NCBI GenBank assembly: GCA_007116505.1
Contig: SKII01000119.1
Span: forward strand, 1 to 12,965
DNA length: 12,965 bases
Reading direction: 5' to 3'
DNA from: Nitriliruptoraceae bacterium
GTDB lineage: Bacteria > Actinomycetota > Nitriliruptoria > Nitriliruptorales > Nitriliruptoraceae
This document shows, piece by piece, positions 1 to 10,819 of this stretch; within the stretch, counting starts at the first letter, position 1, and each line of letters begins with the position of its first letter. The notes beneath the pieces were generated by a model, which saw only the letters and a list, made by a program, of their open reading frames with translations, was not told the DNA's origin and searched no databases. The position numbers were made by a program, and so were the translations under genes.

Positions 1-336
1 GCGCTGGTCGTCGGCATCGTCGGGCTCGTGCTGTCCTTCGTCCCCGGGTTCGGACTGGTGCTCCCCATCGCGGCGATCGTGCTGGGCGTCCTCGGTCGAT
101 CCCGCATCCGGAGGAGCGCACGGGACGGTGACGGGATGGCCATCGCCGGACTCTCGCTCGGGGTGGTCGGCCTCACGATCGCGCTCATCGTCGGCGCCGT
201 CGCGCTGTGGGTGATCGCAGGCTCCGGCAGCGAGATCGCAACGGTCTTCGCGGAGTACATGACCTGCCTCGAGACGCAGCCGCGCGCCGAGTGCGACGCC
301 GCCTTCGAGGAGGCGATGCTCCGGATCCTCGGGTGA
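1..336 (+). CDS. DUF4190-type small membrane protein, 3' part only
   Basis: The reading frame is open from the first base of the window to the TGA at 334-336, so the true start lies upstream; the GTG at 28 is just an internal codon. The visible 111 residues start with a hydrophobic stretch (about 1-32) ending in a VLG-x-LGR-like turn. A basic loop follows (RSRIRRSARDGDG, 33-45), then AIAGLSLGVVGL and a second hydrophobic segment (about 47-73). This hairpin of two membrane helices around a short basic, Gly-rich loop is typical of DUF4190 proteins, whose function is unknown. After it comes a 38-residue soluble tail with two cysteines (C89 and C98 of the visible part) that could form a disulfide if the tail lies outside the membrane. 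The stop codon overlaps the next gene's GTG start (GTGA), which suggests co-transcription and coupled translation. The family call rests on pattern only. Confidence 0.7.
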   Translation, partial: ALVVGIVGLVLSFVPGFGLVLPIAAIVLGVLGRSRIRRSARDGDGMAIAGLSLGVVGLTIALIVGAVALWVIAGSGSEIATVFAEYMTCLETQPRAECDAAFEEAMLRILG

Positions 337-821
337 GCCTCAGCTGCGCGACCTGTGGTGACGCGCTCGTCGCGGAGCGGCGTGCTGCCGTGCAGGAGCG
401 ATCCGGACCCATCACGGCGAGCGTCGAGGCCCGCGCCGTCCTGCGCTGCGACCACGGGTGCGCGCAGGAGGAGGTGGCGCCAGCCCTCGCCACCGCCCTC
501 GGCGACGCGCCTCCTGCCGCGACCGGGCGGCCCGGAGCGGGCCGCTGCGGCCCGTGCGGCGCACCGCTCGACCTGCCCATGCGCGCGACGCTGCGGTCGG
601 TGACCGTCGCACCGGAGCTCGGCCCACCGTTCACGGTGACGTTCGGCCTGCCCGTCGTGCGCTGCGGGGAGTGCGGCGTCGACAACCTGCCCGTCGGCCT
701 CGAGGACGACCTCCACCGCAGCGCCCATGCGGCGTGTGGCATCCCGCTGAGGACGGTCGGCCGGGGGCCGCTCAGCTGGCTCCGAGGTCGCGGCGGACGG
801 GGATCCCGCGCTCGCCCATGA
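333..821 (+). CDS. Uncharacterised protein with two Cys4 zinc-ribbon-like halves
   Basis: This predicted 162-residue protein is not one I recognise. The start is taken as GTG 333-335, which overlaps the upstream TGA and immediately precedes the first CxxC; the same frame is open further 5', but that part lies inside the DUF4190 gene. Cysteines come in pairs: C5/C8 and C39/C43 in the first half, C72/C75 and C111/C114 in the second. Each half thus has a CxxC knuckle, a spacer of about 30-35 residues, and a second pair (CDHGC or CGEC). That is what one expects of two tandem zinc ribbons, although the first half's second pair is CxxxC. A further lone cysteine is C135. The C-terminus is Arg/Gly-rich. 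There is no signal peptide or membrane segment, so it is probably cytoplasmic. The final 50 bp overlap the convergent 3' end of hisF. Zinc binding is inferred, and the function is unknown. Confidence 0.7.
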   Translation: MSLSCATCGDALVAERRAAVQERSGPITASVEARAVLRCDHGCAQEEVAPALATALGDAPPAATGRPGAGRCGPCGAPLDLPMRATLRSVTVAPELGPPFTVTFGLPVVRCGECGVDNLPVGLEDDLHRSAHAACGIPLRTVGRGPLSWLRGRGGRGSRARP

Positions 822-1593
822 CCTGCTTGATGCCGTCGACGGTCACGTCGCCGAAGTGCAGGATCGAGGCGGCGAGCACCGCCGACGCACCGCCGAGCGC
901 GACCGCATCGGCCATGTGTCCCGCGTCGCCCGCCCCACCCGACGCGATGACGGGCACACCGACCGCGCCGCTGACCGCGCGGAGGAGCTCGATGTCGAAG
1001 CCCTCGCGGGTCCCGTCACGGTCCATCGACGTGAGCAGCACCTCGCCTGCCCCGCGCCGCACGGCCTCGGCGCACCACTCGACCGCATCGAGCCCCGTGG
1101 CCGTGCGGCCCCCGTGGGTGAACACCTCCCAGCCTGCGTCGGCGTCACGCGGGTCGCGCCGGCGCGCGTCGACGGCGACGACCGCTGACTGCGCGCCGAC
1201 CGCCTCCGCGACCCGGTCGAGCAGCGACGGGTCGGCGACAGCCGCCGTGTTCATGCTGACCTTGTCCGCGCCCGCGCCGAGCAGGACCCGCGCGTCGTCG
1301 ACGCTGCGGACCCCGCCCCCGATCGTGAACGGGATCGACAGCTCCGCGGCGCACCGCTCGACGACGTCGAGCATGATGCTGCGCGAGTCGCTCGACGCGG
1401 TGATGTCGAGCAGCACCAGCTCGTCGGCACCGGCGAGGTCGTAGCGACGCGCGAGCTCCACGGGGTCACCGGCATCGCGCAGCCCGACGAAGTTCACGCC
1501 CTTCACGACGCGGCCCGACTCGACGTCGAGGCACGGGATGACGCGCGCGGCGAGCCGGTCCCCCGCCGTCGTCGCCGGCGTCCCGGACCTCAT
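772..1593 (-). CDS. hisF: Imidazole glycerol phosphate synthase cyclase subunit HisF
   Basis: HisF is the cyclase half of IGP synthase. It takes ammonia from HisH and converts PRFAR to imidazole glycerol phosphate and AICAR in the cytoplasm. The 273-residue protein is a (beta/alpha)8 barrel. The catalytic aspartates are visible in RVIPCLDV (D23) and VVAVDAR (D142), corresponding to D11 and D130 of the Thermotoga enzyme. Phosphate-binding loops are FTIGGGVRS (89-97) and the ASGGAG loop near the C-terminus, and the family motif TSMDRDGT is present. It is about 15-20 residues longer than usual because of an N-terminal extension (residues 1-15). The start ATG is supported by its 4-bp ATGA overlap with the hisA stop. 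It is the last his gene of this cluster; no hisI follows, and the opposite-strand zinc-ribbon gene overlaps its 3' end by 50 bp. Confidence 0.97.
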   Translation of the reverse strand: MRSGTPATTAGDRLAARVIPCLDVESGRVVKGVNFVGLRDAGDPVELARRYDLAGADELVLLDITASSDSRSIMLDVVERCAAELSIPFTIGGGVRSVDDARVLLGAGADKVSMNTAAVADPSLLDRVAEAVGAQSAVVAVDARRRDPRDADAGWEVFTHGGRTATGLDAVEWCAEAVRRGAGEVLLTSMDRDGTREGFDIELLRAVSGAVGVPVIASGGAGDAGHMADAVALGGASAVLAASILHFGDVTVDGIKQVMGERGIPVRRDLGAS

Positions 1594-2330
1594 CGCGGGA
1601 CCGCCGCCACCGCGGCGAGCGCCTCCGCGAGGTCCACGTCGCCGCTGTACAGCGCCCGGCCCACGATCGCGCCGTCGACACGCTCGTGCAGCGCGGCGAG
1701 CGTCGTGAGGTCGTCGATGCTGGCCACCCCTCCCGACGCCGTCACCGCAGCCGACGTCGCGTCGGCGACGCGCCCGAGCATCGCGAGGTTCGGGCCGCTG
1801 AGCATGCCGTCGGTCTCGATGTCGGTGAAGATGAAGCGTGCGACCCCGAGCGCGTCGAGACGGGCGAGCACCTCGAAGAGGTCACCCGCGTCCTCCGTCC
1901 AGCCGCGCGCGCGCAGCGTCCCGCCCTGCGCGTCGAGCCCGACGGCGAGCCGGTCGCCGGCGACCTCGAGCGCGGCGGGCACGAAGCTCGGATCGGTGAG
2001 CGCCATGGTCCCGACGACGACGCGCTCGGCACCGAACGCGAGCGCCGCCCGGATGTCGTCGAGCGTCCGGATCCCCCCTGAGGCCTGCACGGCGCAGCCC
2101 GTCGCCTCGACGATGCGCTCGATGAGGTGCCGGTTGTGCGGCTCCCCGGTGAACGCAGCGTCGAGATCGACGACGTGGAGCCAGCGCGTGCCCGTGGCGG
2201 CGAAGCGCAGCGCCGCCTCCACCGGGTCGTCGTACTCCGTCGCCGCGTCCGCCCGACCCTGGGTGAGCCGGACGGCACGTCCGTCACGGATGTCGACCGC
2301 GGGATAGAGGACGAACGGGGGCCGGCTCAT
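1590..2330 (-). CDS. hisA: Phosphoribosyl isomerase HisA, PriA-like (possible HisA/TrpF dual enzyme)
   Basis: HisA isomerises ProFAR to PRFAR, the substrate of HisHF. The 246-residue (beta/alpha)8 barrel begins with the family motif [10 protein letters not shown] (D13 is the predicted general base). It has VDLDAAF (54-60), SGGIR (84-88), GLDA (131-134), FTDIETDG (168-175) and the phosphate loop ASGGVAS (198-204). Several features resemble actinobacterial PriA, which also performs the TrpF reaction of tryptophan synthesis. These are R142-G143-W144, matching R143 and W145 of the mycobacterial enzyme, the GDLFEVL stretch that follows, and D174 in the place of D175. In contrast, TGEPHN after VDLDAAF looks more like classical HisA, so dual activity is likely but not certain. 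The ATG has a strong AGGAGG seven bases upstream, overlaps the hisH stop (ATGA), and the gene's own TGA overlaps the hisF start. Confidence 0.96.
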   Translation of the reverse strand: MSRPPFVLYPAVDIRDGRAVRLTQGRADAATEYDDPVEAALRFAATGTRWLHVVDLDAAFTGEPHNRHLIERIVEATGCAVQASGGIRTLDDIRAALAFGAERVVVGTMALTDPSFVPAALEVAGDRLAVGLDAQGGTLRARGWTEDAGDLFEVLARLDALGVARFIFTDIETDGMLSGPNLAMLGRVADATSAAVTASGGVASIDDLTTLAALHERVDGAIVGRALYSGDVDLAEALAAVAAVPR

Positions 2331-2959
2331 CGTGTGACCTCCTGCGTGATCGACGTGACCCAGTCGGCGAGCAGCCGGGCACCGACCGCTCCCGACTTCT
2401 CCGGGTGGAACTGCGTGCCGAGCACGCTGCCCTCACGGACCGCGCACGGGAAGCTCTCCCCGCCGTAGGTGCAGCGCGCGAGCACGTGCTCCTCGTCCTC
2501 GGGGACGGCGTAGTAGGAGTGGGCGAAGTACAGCCGCTGACCGTCGACACCCGCGAGCACAGCGTCGTCGCGCGTCACGTCGACGACGTCCCAGCCCATG
2601 TGCGGGACGACGGCACGGTCGGGGAAGCGGACGACCCGCCCCGGGAGCAGCCCCAGGCCCGGCTCGTCGGACTCCTCGGAGCCGGCGTAGAGGAGCTGCA
2701 TCCCGACGCAGATGCCGAGCACCGGCCGCTGATCGGCGACGAACGCCCGCACGACGTCCTCGAGGCCGCGCTCGCGCAGCCTGCGGCTGCAGGTCCCGAA
2801 GTGGCCGACACCGGGGATGACGAGCGCATCGGCGTCCGCTGCCACGGACGGATCGGTCGTGATCGCTGCTTCGGCCCCGGCCGCCTCGACGCCGCGTCGC
2901 GCGGAGCGCACGTTGCCCGCGTCGTAGTCGAGCACGGCCGCCCGGAGGCGCCGGGTCAC
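2327..2959 (-). CDS. hisH: Imidazole glycerol phosphate synthase glutamine amidotransferase subunit HisH
   Basis: HisH hydrolyses glutamine and passes ammonia to HisF. The 210-residue class I (triad-type) glutamine amidotransferase shows the nucleophile elbow GICVGMQ with C84, and the His-Glu pair in GTQFHPEKSG (H185, E187). The oxyanion-region motif PGVGHFG (49-55) and the conserved PHMGW (119-123) and FAHSYY (145-150) are also present. Length is normal for the family. The start is GTG at 2957-2959, whose bases overlap the hisB TGA (GTGA) and which puts DYDAGN at residue 11, as in other HisH proteins. The reading frame stays open further upstream, but only inside hisB, so an earlier start is unlikely. 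The stop overlaps the hisA start. Close coupling with hisA and hisF suits a fixed HisH:HisF stoichiometry. Confidence 0.96.
   Translation of the reverse strand: MTRRLRAAVLDYDAGNVRSARRGVEAAGAEAAITTDPSVAADADALVIPGVGHFGTCSRRLRERGLEDVVRAFVADQRPVLGICVGMQLLYAGSEESDEPGLGLLPGRVVRFPDRAVVPHMGWDVVDVTRDDAVLAGVDGQRLYFAHSYYAVPEDEEHVLARCTYGGESFPCAVREGSVLGTQFHPEKSGAVGARLLADWVTSITQEVTR
2338..2343 (-). promoter_or_regulatory. Ribosome binding site of hisA
   Basis: A full AGGAGG on the minus strand, inside the last codons of hisH and seven bases before the hisA ATG. It is the strongest Shine-Dalgarno site in the his cluster. It suggests that hisA is initiated efficiently in its own right as well as by the ATGA overlap with hisH. 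Confidence 0.65.
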
Positions 2960-3540
2960 TGCAGCACGCCCTTGGTCGACGGCACACCCGTCGTCGTGAC
3001 GGCGACCGCGCGGCGCAGCGCCACAGCGACCGCCTTGAACACCGACTCGTACACGTGGTGGGTGTTGTCCCCCCCGAGGTTCGTCACGTGCAGGGTGATG
3101 CGCGCGTTGGCGACCAGGGCCTCGAAGAAGTGCTTCACGAGCGTCGTCTCGAACGTCCCGACGACCTCGACGGGGGTCGCGACGTCCCACACGAGGTACG
3201 GGCGGCCCGAGAGGTCGATGGCGACCCGGGTCACCGCCTCGTCGATGGGGACGGTCGCGTCGCCGAACCGCTCGACGCCCTCGCGGTCACCCCAGGCCTC
3301 CGCGAGCGCCTGGCCGAGCGCGATGCCGGTGTCCTCGACCGTGTGGTGCGCGTCGATCTCGAGGGCGCCCTCGGTGCGGACGACGAGCGCGAGGCGCCCG
3401 TGGCGGCCCAGCTGGTCCAGCATGTGGTCGAAGAACGGCACCCCGGTGGTGACGTCGCTGGTCCCGACACCGTCGAGGTCGACGGACACCGCGACACGGG
3501 TCTCCTTCGTGGCGCGCTCAACGCTGGCGCTCCGGCTCAT
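2956..3540 (-). CDS. hisB: Imidazoleglycerol-phosphate dehydratase HisB
   Basis: HisB dehydrates imidazole glycerol phosphate to imidazole acetol phosphate in a Mn-dependent reaction. The 194-residue length fits a monofunctional dehydratase without the HisN-type phosphatase domain of enterobacterial HisB, so histidinol phosphatase must be encoded elsewhere. All family motifs are present: FFDHML (36-41), DAHHTVEDTG (63-72) with the metal-binding histidines, the second metal cluster HHVYESVFKA (161-170), and the C-terminal STKGVL (188-193). The ATG has an AGGAG seven bases upstream (CTCCT at 3548-3552 on the + strand). This is the only gene in the his cluster preceded by a real gap (70 bp after hisC). 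Its TGA overlaps the GTG start of hisH. Confidence 0.97.
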   Translation of the reverse strand: MSRSASVERATKETRVAVSVDLDGVGTSDVTTGVPFFDHMLDQLGRHGRLALVVRTEGALEIDAHHTVEDTGIALGQALAEAWGDREGVERFGDATVPIDEAVTRVAIDLSGRPYLVWDVATPVEVVGTFETTLVKHFFEALVANARITLHVTNLGGDNTHHVYESVFKAVAVALRRAVAVTTTGVPSTKGVLQ

Positions 3541-3547
3541 CTGCTCG

Positions 3548-3552
3548 CTCCT
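3548..3552 (-). promoter_or_regulatory. Ribosome binding site of hisB
   Basis: AGGAG on the minus strand, seven bases before the hisB ATG. Together with the 70-bp gap behind hisC it indicates that hisB is translated independently, unlike its coupled neighbours. Confidence 0.6.
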
Positions 3553-3560
3553 GTCCTCGT

Positions 3561-3574
3561 GCAGGTCGTCCTGC
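3561..3574 (-). repeat. Small inverted repeat in the hisC-hisB gap
   Basis: The minus strand reads GCAGG-ACGA-CCTGC, a 5-bp perfect stem with a tetraloop, about 20 bases upstream of the hisB start. No T-run follows, so it is not a convincing terminator. It could be a transcript-processing or pausing site, or chance. The rest of the 70-bp gap shows only the hisB ribosome binding site. Confidence 0.3.
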
Positions 3575-3610
3575 GGGTCGCTCGGCGCAGTCCGGTCCCT
3601 CGGCCGTCGA

Positions 3611-4717
3611 TCACGGCTGCGGGTGCGCCAGCACCGCTGTGAGCGCGGTCACCAGCCGGTCGTTCTCCTCGGGCGTCCCGACGGTGATGCGCCACGAGCC
3701 GGGACGGTCGAACGCGGACGATACGTCACGCACGAGGATGCCGTGGTCGAGCAGCCGCCCCAGCAGGTCGCTCCGTCCGGTGTGCAGCAGCACGAAGTTC
3801 GCCGCGGAGGGCAGCACCTCGACACCCGGCAGCACGGAGACCGCCGCAGCGAGCCGCTCGCGCTCCTCGACCGTCGCCTGCCGATGGTCGAGGAACGACG
3901 CCTCCTGCTCGAGGGCGACGAGCCCCGCGAGCTGCGTGATCGCGTCGAGGTGGTAGGGCAGGCGGACCCGGAGCAGGTCCTCGACGACCTGTGCGGGGCC
4001 GAGGAGGTACCCGAGGCGGAGCCCCGCGAGACGGAACGCCTTCGAGAACGTACGGGTGACGACGAGGCGGGGCAGCTCCTCGAGCAGCTGCCTGGCGGAC
4101 GCACCCGGGGGGGCGGACTCGATGTAGGCCTCGTCGACGACGAGCAGCCCTCTGACGACGTCGTGAAGCGCCCGCAGCGTGTCGAGATCGACGAGCGCGC
4201 CGGTCGGGTTGTTCGGGTTCGCGAACATCGTGACGACGGGGTCGTGCTCGTCGACGGTCCGGGCCACGGCACCCTCGACCATCGCGACGTCGAGACCGCC
4301 CGACGCATCGAGGTCGACGGTGACGACCTCCGTGCCGGTCGTGCGGCACAGCCCCGCGTGCATCGCGTACCCCGGCCGGAACGTCAGCGCGGAGCGTCCG
4401 GGACCGCCGTACGCCTGGAGCAGCTGCAGCAGCACCTCGTTCGAGCCGTTGGCCGCCCACACGTGCGCGACGTCGAGCCCCTCGCGATCGGCGAGCGCAC
4501 CGCGCAGCTCGACGGCGTCACGGTCCGGGTAGCGGTTCAGCTCGACCGTGGCGAGCCTCCGCGCGAGCTCCGCGAGGAACGCGGGCGGTGGCGGGAGCGG
4601 CGTCTCGTTGGTGTTGAGCCGGACCGGCACGTCGAGCTGCGGTGCGCCGTAGGGCACGACGTCGCGGAGGTCCTCACGGACCTCGGGGATCGCGCGACGG
4701 TCGGACGCGCTGCTCAT
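3611..4717 (-). CDS. hisC: Histidinol-phosphate aminotransferase HisC
   Basis: HisC transfers an amino group from glutamate to imidazole acetol phosphate, giving histidinol phosphate. This 368-residue fold-type I PLP enzyme has N37 in LNTNETP, GSNE (91-94), NPNNPTG (167-173), DEAY (195-198) for cofactor contacts, and the Schiff-base lysine K226 in TFSKAFRLAGLRLGY. R228 in the same segment contacts PLP phosphate, and R343 in SWRITVG is the usual substrate carboxylate-binding arginine. Length is normal. The start ATG overlaps the hisD stop (ATGA), so hisC translation is probably coupled to hisD. Related aminotransferases (for example, aromatic amino acid types) share these motifs; the position between hisD and hisB decides the assignment. 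Confidence 0.96.
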   Translation of the reverse strand: MSSASDRRAIPEVREDLRDVVPYGAPQLDVPVRLNTNETPLPPPPAFLAELARRLATVELNRYPDRDAVELRGALADREGLDVAHVWAANGSNEVLLQLLQAYGGPGRSALTFRPGYAMHAGLCRTTGTEVVTVDLDASGGLDVAMVEGAVARTVDEHDPVVTMFANPNNPTGALVDLDTLRALHDVVRGLLVVDEAYIESAPPGASARQLLEELPRLVVTRTFSKAFRLAGLRLGYLLGPAQVVEDLLRVRLPYHLDAITQLAGLVALEQEASFLDHRQATVEERERLAAAVSVLPGVEVLPSAANFVLLHTGRSDLLGRLLDHGILVRDVSSAFDRPGSWRITVGTPEENDRLVTALTAVLAHPQP

Positions 4718-6039
4718 GGCCCCGGCCGCTCGAGTCGGACCTCGACGGCACGCCAGTGCGCCGGGAGGTGCTCAGCCTCGGCGAGGACACGCACGCTGCC
4801 CGACAGCGCGTCGAGCGCGGCTCGGGCGTACTCGACGAAGTTCACGGGGACGAGGAACGAGGACGTCGTCAGGCCGCCGCGGAACCGTGCCGTCCCCGAC
4901 GTCGGGAGCGTGTGGTTCGGCCCAGCGGCGTAGTCGCCGAGGCTGACCGGCGTCGACTGCCCGATGAAGGTCGTACCCGCGTAGCGGATGCGCTCGGCGA
5001 CACGCCTCGCGTCACGCGTGTGTACCTCGAGGTGCTCCGCGGCGAACGCCTCCGCGACCTCGACCGCGTGGTCGATGTCGTCGACGAGGGCGACGGTGCC
5101 CTGCCCGGCGAGCGCCGCCTCGACCCGTTCCCTGTGGTGGGTGCGCGCGACCTCGTCCTCGAGGGCCCGCTCGACCGCCTCGACCATGCCGGGCTCGGTC
5201 GTGACGAGCATGGCCGTGGCGAGCTCGTCGTGCTCGGCCTGGGCGACGAGGTCCGCAGCGAGGACCGCAGGGTCCGCCGTGTCGTCGGCGACGATGCCGA
5301 TCTCGGCGGGACCGGCGTAGCCGTCGGTGCCGATCCTGCCTTCCGATGCGAGCAGCTGCTTGGCGAGCGAGACGTAGAGGTTGCCCGGACCGACCACCAC
5401 GTCGCAGCGCGGCACGCTCGCCGTCCCGTGCGCCATCGCCGCGACCGCCTGGGCGCCGCCGACGCGGACGACGCGGTCTACGCCGAGCAGCCGGGCCGCA
5501 GCGAGGATGGTGCGGTCCGGCCAGCCGTCCCGCTCGCCGTCGGCGCCTGCCCCGGTCGGTGGGGTGCAGAGGACGATCTCGTCGACGCCCGCCACACGGG
5601 CGGGCACGACCGTCATGACGACCGTCGACGGGTAGACGGCCTTCCCCCCAGGGACGTAGACGCCGGCCCGGCTGACGGGACGGTGCCAGACCCCCATCCG
5701 CGCCCCGTCGCGCTCGTCCTCCCAGTCGGCCGGACGCGCACGCTCGTGGAACCAGCGGACCTGGTCAGCCGCGCGCTCGATCGCCGCGCGCAGCTCGGGA
5801 GCGAGCTCGGCGACAGCACGGTCGAGCACGTCGTCGGGGACCACGAGACCGCCCGAGACGTCGACCCCGTCGTAACGGGTGGTGAGGTCGATCAGCGCAG
5901 CGTCGCCCTGATCCGCGACGGCGCGGAGCGTCTCCGTCACCGCTGCGCGCGCACCCTCGAGGTCGACGCGCGGGCGGGGCATCCGGTCCCGCGGGTCGCT
6001 GCGGTCACCACGCAGGTCGAGCACGCGCAGGCGGGACAT
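4714..6039 (-). CDS. hisD: Histidinol dehydrogenase HisD
   Basis: HisD performs the last two oxidations, from histidinol via histidinal to histidine, with NAD+ and zinc. The 441-residue protein shows YVPGGKA (128-134), GPGN (217-220), GPAEIG (243-248), AQAEHD (266-271), AEHLEVH (334-340) with the catalytic E335/H336, and GDYAAGPNHTLPTSG (368-382). Predicted zinc ligands Q267, H270, D369 and H424 all match the E. coli set. The start is the ATG at 6037-6039, where GGAG lies five bases upstream and the N-terminus begins at the usual place. The frame is open for 141 more codons upstream, but these run into dnaE and show no family similarity. It is the first his gene here. A 94-bp gap separates it from dnaE, with a possible promoter and a palindrome inside it. 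Confidence 0.97.
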   Translation of the reverse strand: MSRLRVLDLRGDRSDPRDRMPRPRVDLEGARAAVTETLRAVADQGDAALIDLTTRYDGVDVSGGLVVPDDVLDRAVAELAPELRAAIERAADQVRWFHERARPADWEDERDGARMGVWHRPVSRAGVYVPGGKAVYPSTVVMTVVPARVAGVDEIVLCTPPTGAGADGERDGWPDRTILAAARLLGVDRVVRVGGAQAVAAMAHGTASVPRCDVVVGPGNLYVSLAKQLLASEGRIGTDGYAGPAEIGIVADDTADPAVLAADLVAQAEHDELATAMLVTTEPGMVEAVERALEDEVARTHHRERVEAALAGQGTVALVDDIDHAVEVAEAFAAEHLEVHTRDARRVAERIRYAGTTFIGQSTPVSLGDYAAGPNHTLPTSGTARFRGGLTTSSFLVPVNFVEYARAALDALSGSVRVLAEAEHLPAHWRAVEVRLERPGP

Positions 6040-6044
6040 GGCTG

Positions 6045-6048
6045 CTCC
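6045..6048 (-). promoter_or_regulatory. Ribosome binding site of hisD
   Basis: GGAG on the minus strand lies five bases before the ATG at 6037-6039. It supports this start over the longer open frame that runs back into dnaE. Confidence 0.55.
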
Positions 6049-6066
6049 GGGGCGAGGACGGACGGT

Positions 6067-6080
6067 GCCTGCGCAGGCTA
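6067..6080 (-). promoter_or_regulatory. Possible hisD promoter -10 with overlapping palindrome
   Basis: On the minus strand, TAGCCT (6075-6080) fits the actinobacterial TANNNT -10 pattern and ends 35 bases before the hisD ATG. A perfect 12-bp palindrome, GCCTGCGCAGGC (6067-6078), overlaps the -10 and runs to the expected transcription start, where a repressor could bind. I see no good -35 box at the right spacing. It may be a real operator or a chance feature of GC-rich DNA. Confidence 0.3.
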
Positions 6081-6133
6081 CCGGCGCGACCTCACCTGCC
6101 GGGGCGCTCAGCAGGGTCGTCGAGCAGGCGCGC

Positions 6134-9709
<3,576 letters not shown>

Positions 9710-9743
9710 GGCGGCTCGGACCTCCGGACGGGGTGGGTCGGCG

Positions 9744-9749
9744 AACCTA
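9744..9749 (-). promoter_or_regulatory. Possible -10 element for dnaE
   Basis: TAGGTT on the minus strand fits TANNNT and ends 34 bases before the dnaE ATG, in the 129-bp gap behind the RluA-family gene. No clear -35 box is visible. The gap size makes an own promoter for dnaE plausible, but the element is weak evidence by itself. I see no convincing rho-independent terminator in the rest of this gap. Confidence 0.25.
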
Positions 9750-9838
9750 GCAGCGGTCCTCGACAGCCCTCCCGAGGCCGCGCCCGGCGGAGGTGCGCAC
9801 GCGGGTCGCGCGCGTCGCGGGCGGGACCACGCCGGGGC

Positions 9839-10819
9839 TCAGGGCTGCTCCGTGCCGTCCGGCAGAGGGATCCCGGCGCGCGCCCACGCGACGACGAGGT
9901 CCTCCGGGAGCGGCTCGGAGACGGCGACCTCCGCACCCGTCACGGGATGCTCGAAGGCGAGGTGGGCCGCGTGGAGCGCGGGGCGGACGAGCCCGAGCGC
10001 GCCCGCGATGCTGCGGTCCGCCCCGTAGGTCGGGTCGCCCGCGACCGGGATGCCGACAGCGTCGAGGTGGACGCGGATCTGGTGCGTGCGCCCCGTCTCG
10101 AGCCCGCAGACCAGCGCGGCGACCGTCCGCTCGACGCCGTCCTCCGTCCCGTCGGAGGTCCGGACGGCCCCCTGCCCCAGCAGCCGGTAGCGCGTCCGAG
10201 CGGGGCGACCACCCGCCACGACGGCGAAGCGGGTGCGCTGGTCCGGATGCCGTCCGATCGGCGCGTCGACGACCCCTCGGGGCTCCCCGGGCGCGCCCAC
10301 GGTGAGCGTGAGGTAGCGGCGCCGCACCGTGCGCGCCGCGAGCATCGTGACGAGCCCCTCGTAGGCCTCCGGTGTCGACGCGACCACCAGCAGCCCCGAC
10401 GTGTCACGGTCGAGCCGATGCACGATCCCCGGACGCGTCGGGTCGGCCCCCTCCGCGAGGGGGACCCCCGCCTCACGCAGCGCGTCGACGAGGGTGTCGT
10501 CCGCATGGCCCGCACCCGGATGCACGACGAGTCCCGGCGGCTTCGCGACGACGAGCAGATGCTCGTCGCGGTAGCGGACCGGAGGGAGCGCCGGCGCCGG
10601 TCCCCGCTCCGGGACCACCGCCTCGGCCACCCGGACCGTCTCACCGAGGGCGAGGGTGCGGGAGCGACGGGCCGGTCGGCCGCCGACGGTCACGTCCCCG
10701 GCGTCGATGCGCTGCGCGGCCGCGCTCCGGGACGTGCCGAGCAGCTCCGCGACCATCACGTCGAGGCGCTGACCCACCTGCTCCTCCCCCACGACTTCCG
10801 TCCGCTCCGGCGCGCTCAC
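9839..10819 (-). CDS. RluA-family 23S rRNA pseudouridine synthase (RluD-like)
   Basis: The enzyme isomerises specific uridines in RNA to pseudouridine; RluD/RluC-type members act on 23S rRNA. The 326-residue protein has an N-terminal S4 RNA-binding domain (about 15-65, with [12 protein letters not shown] and [16 protein letters not shown]). The catalytic domain (about 83-310) carries HRLDRDTSG with the catalytic aspartate D137. Other family motifs are [13 protein letters not shown] (90-102), the [12 protein letters not shown] segment, and AGDPTYG. S4 plus this domain fits RluC/RluD; the exact target uridines cannot be told from sequence, so no symbol is given. The start is GTG at 10817-10819, overlapping the lspA TGA (GTGA) with an AGGGG seven bases upstream. 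The lspA neighbour is commonly seen in actinobacteria and other phyla. Confidence 0.93.
   Translation of the reverse strand: MSAPERTEVVGEEQVGQRLDVMVAELLGTSRSAAAQRIDAGDVTVGGRPARRSRTLALGETVRVAEAVVPERGPAPALPPVRYRDEHLLVVAKPPGLVVHPGAGHADDTLVDALREAGVPLAEGADPTRPGIVHRLDRDTSGLLVVASTPEAYEGLVTMLAARTVRRRYLTLTVGAPGEPRGVVDAPIGRHPDQRTRFAVVAGGRPARTRYRLLGQGAVRTSDGTEDGVERTVAALVCGLETGRTHQIRVHLDAVGIPVAGDPTYGADRSIAGALGLVRPALHAAHLAFEHPVTGAEVAVSEPLPEDLVVAWARAGIPLPDGTEQP

Noticed and set aside
207..332. Earlier start for the zinc-ribbon gene
   Set aside because: It lies within the DUF4190 coding region and adds Arg-rich sequence of out-of-frame type; GTG 333 overlaps the upstream stop and begins just before the first CxxC.
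2960..3190. N-terminal extension of hisH by 77 codons
   Set aside because: It lies wholly within hisB; the GTG at 2957-2959 gives the normal HisH N-terminus and a GTGA overlap.
2405..4933. An 842-codon + strand open frame opposite hisH, hisB and hisC
   Set aside because: It mirrors the his genes, spans their junctions, and yields low-complexity sequence without family motifs. The same applies to the + strand frame at 4642-6231.
6081..6102. CCGGC/GCCGG inverted repeat as a dnaE terminator
   Set aside because: The stem is only 5 bp with a 12-base loop and no T-run, which is expected by chance in such GC-rich DNA.
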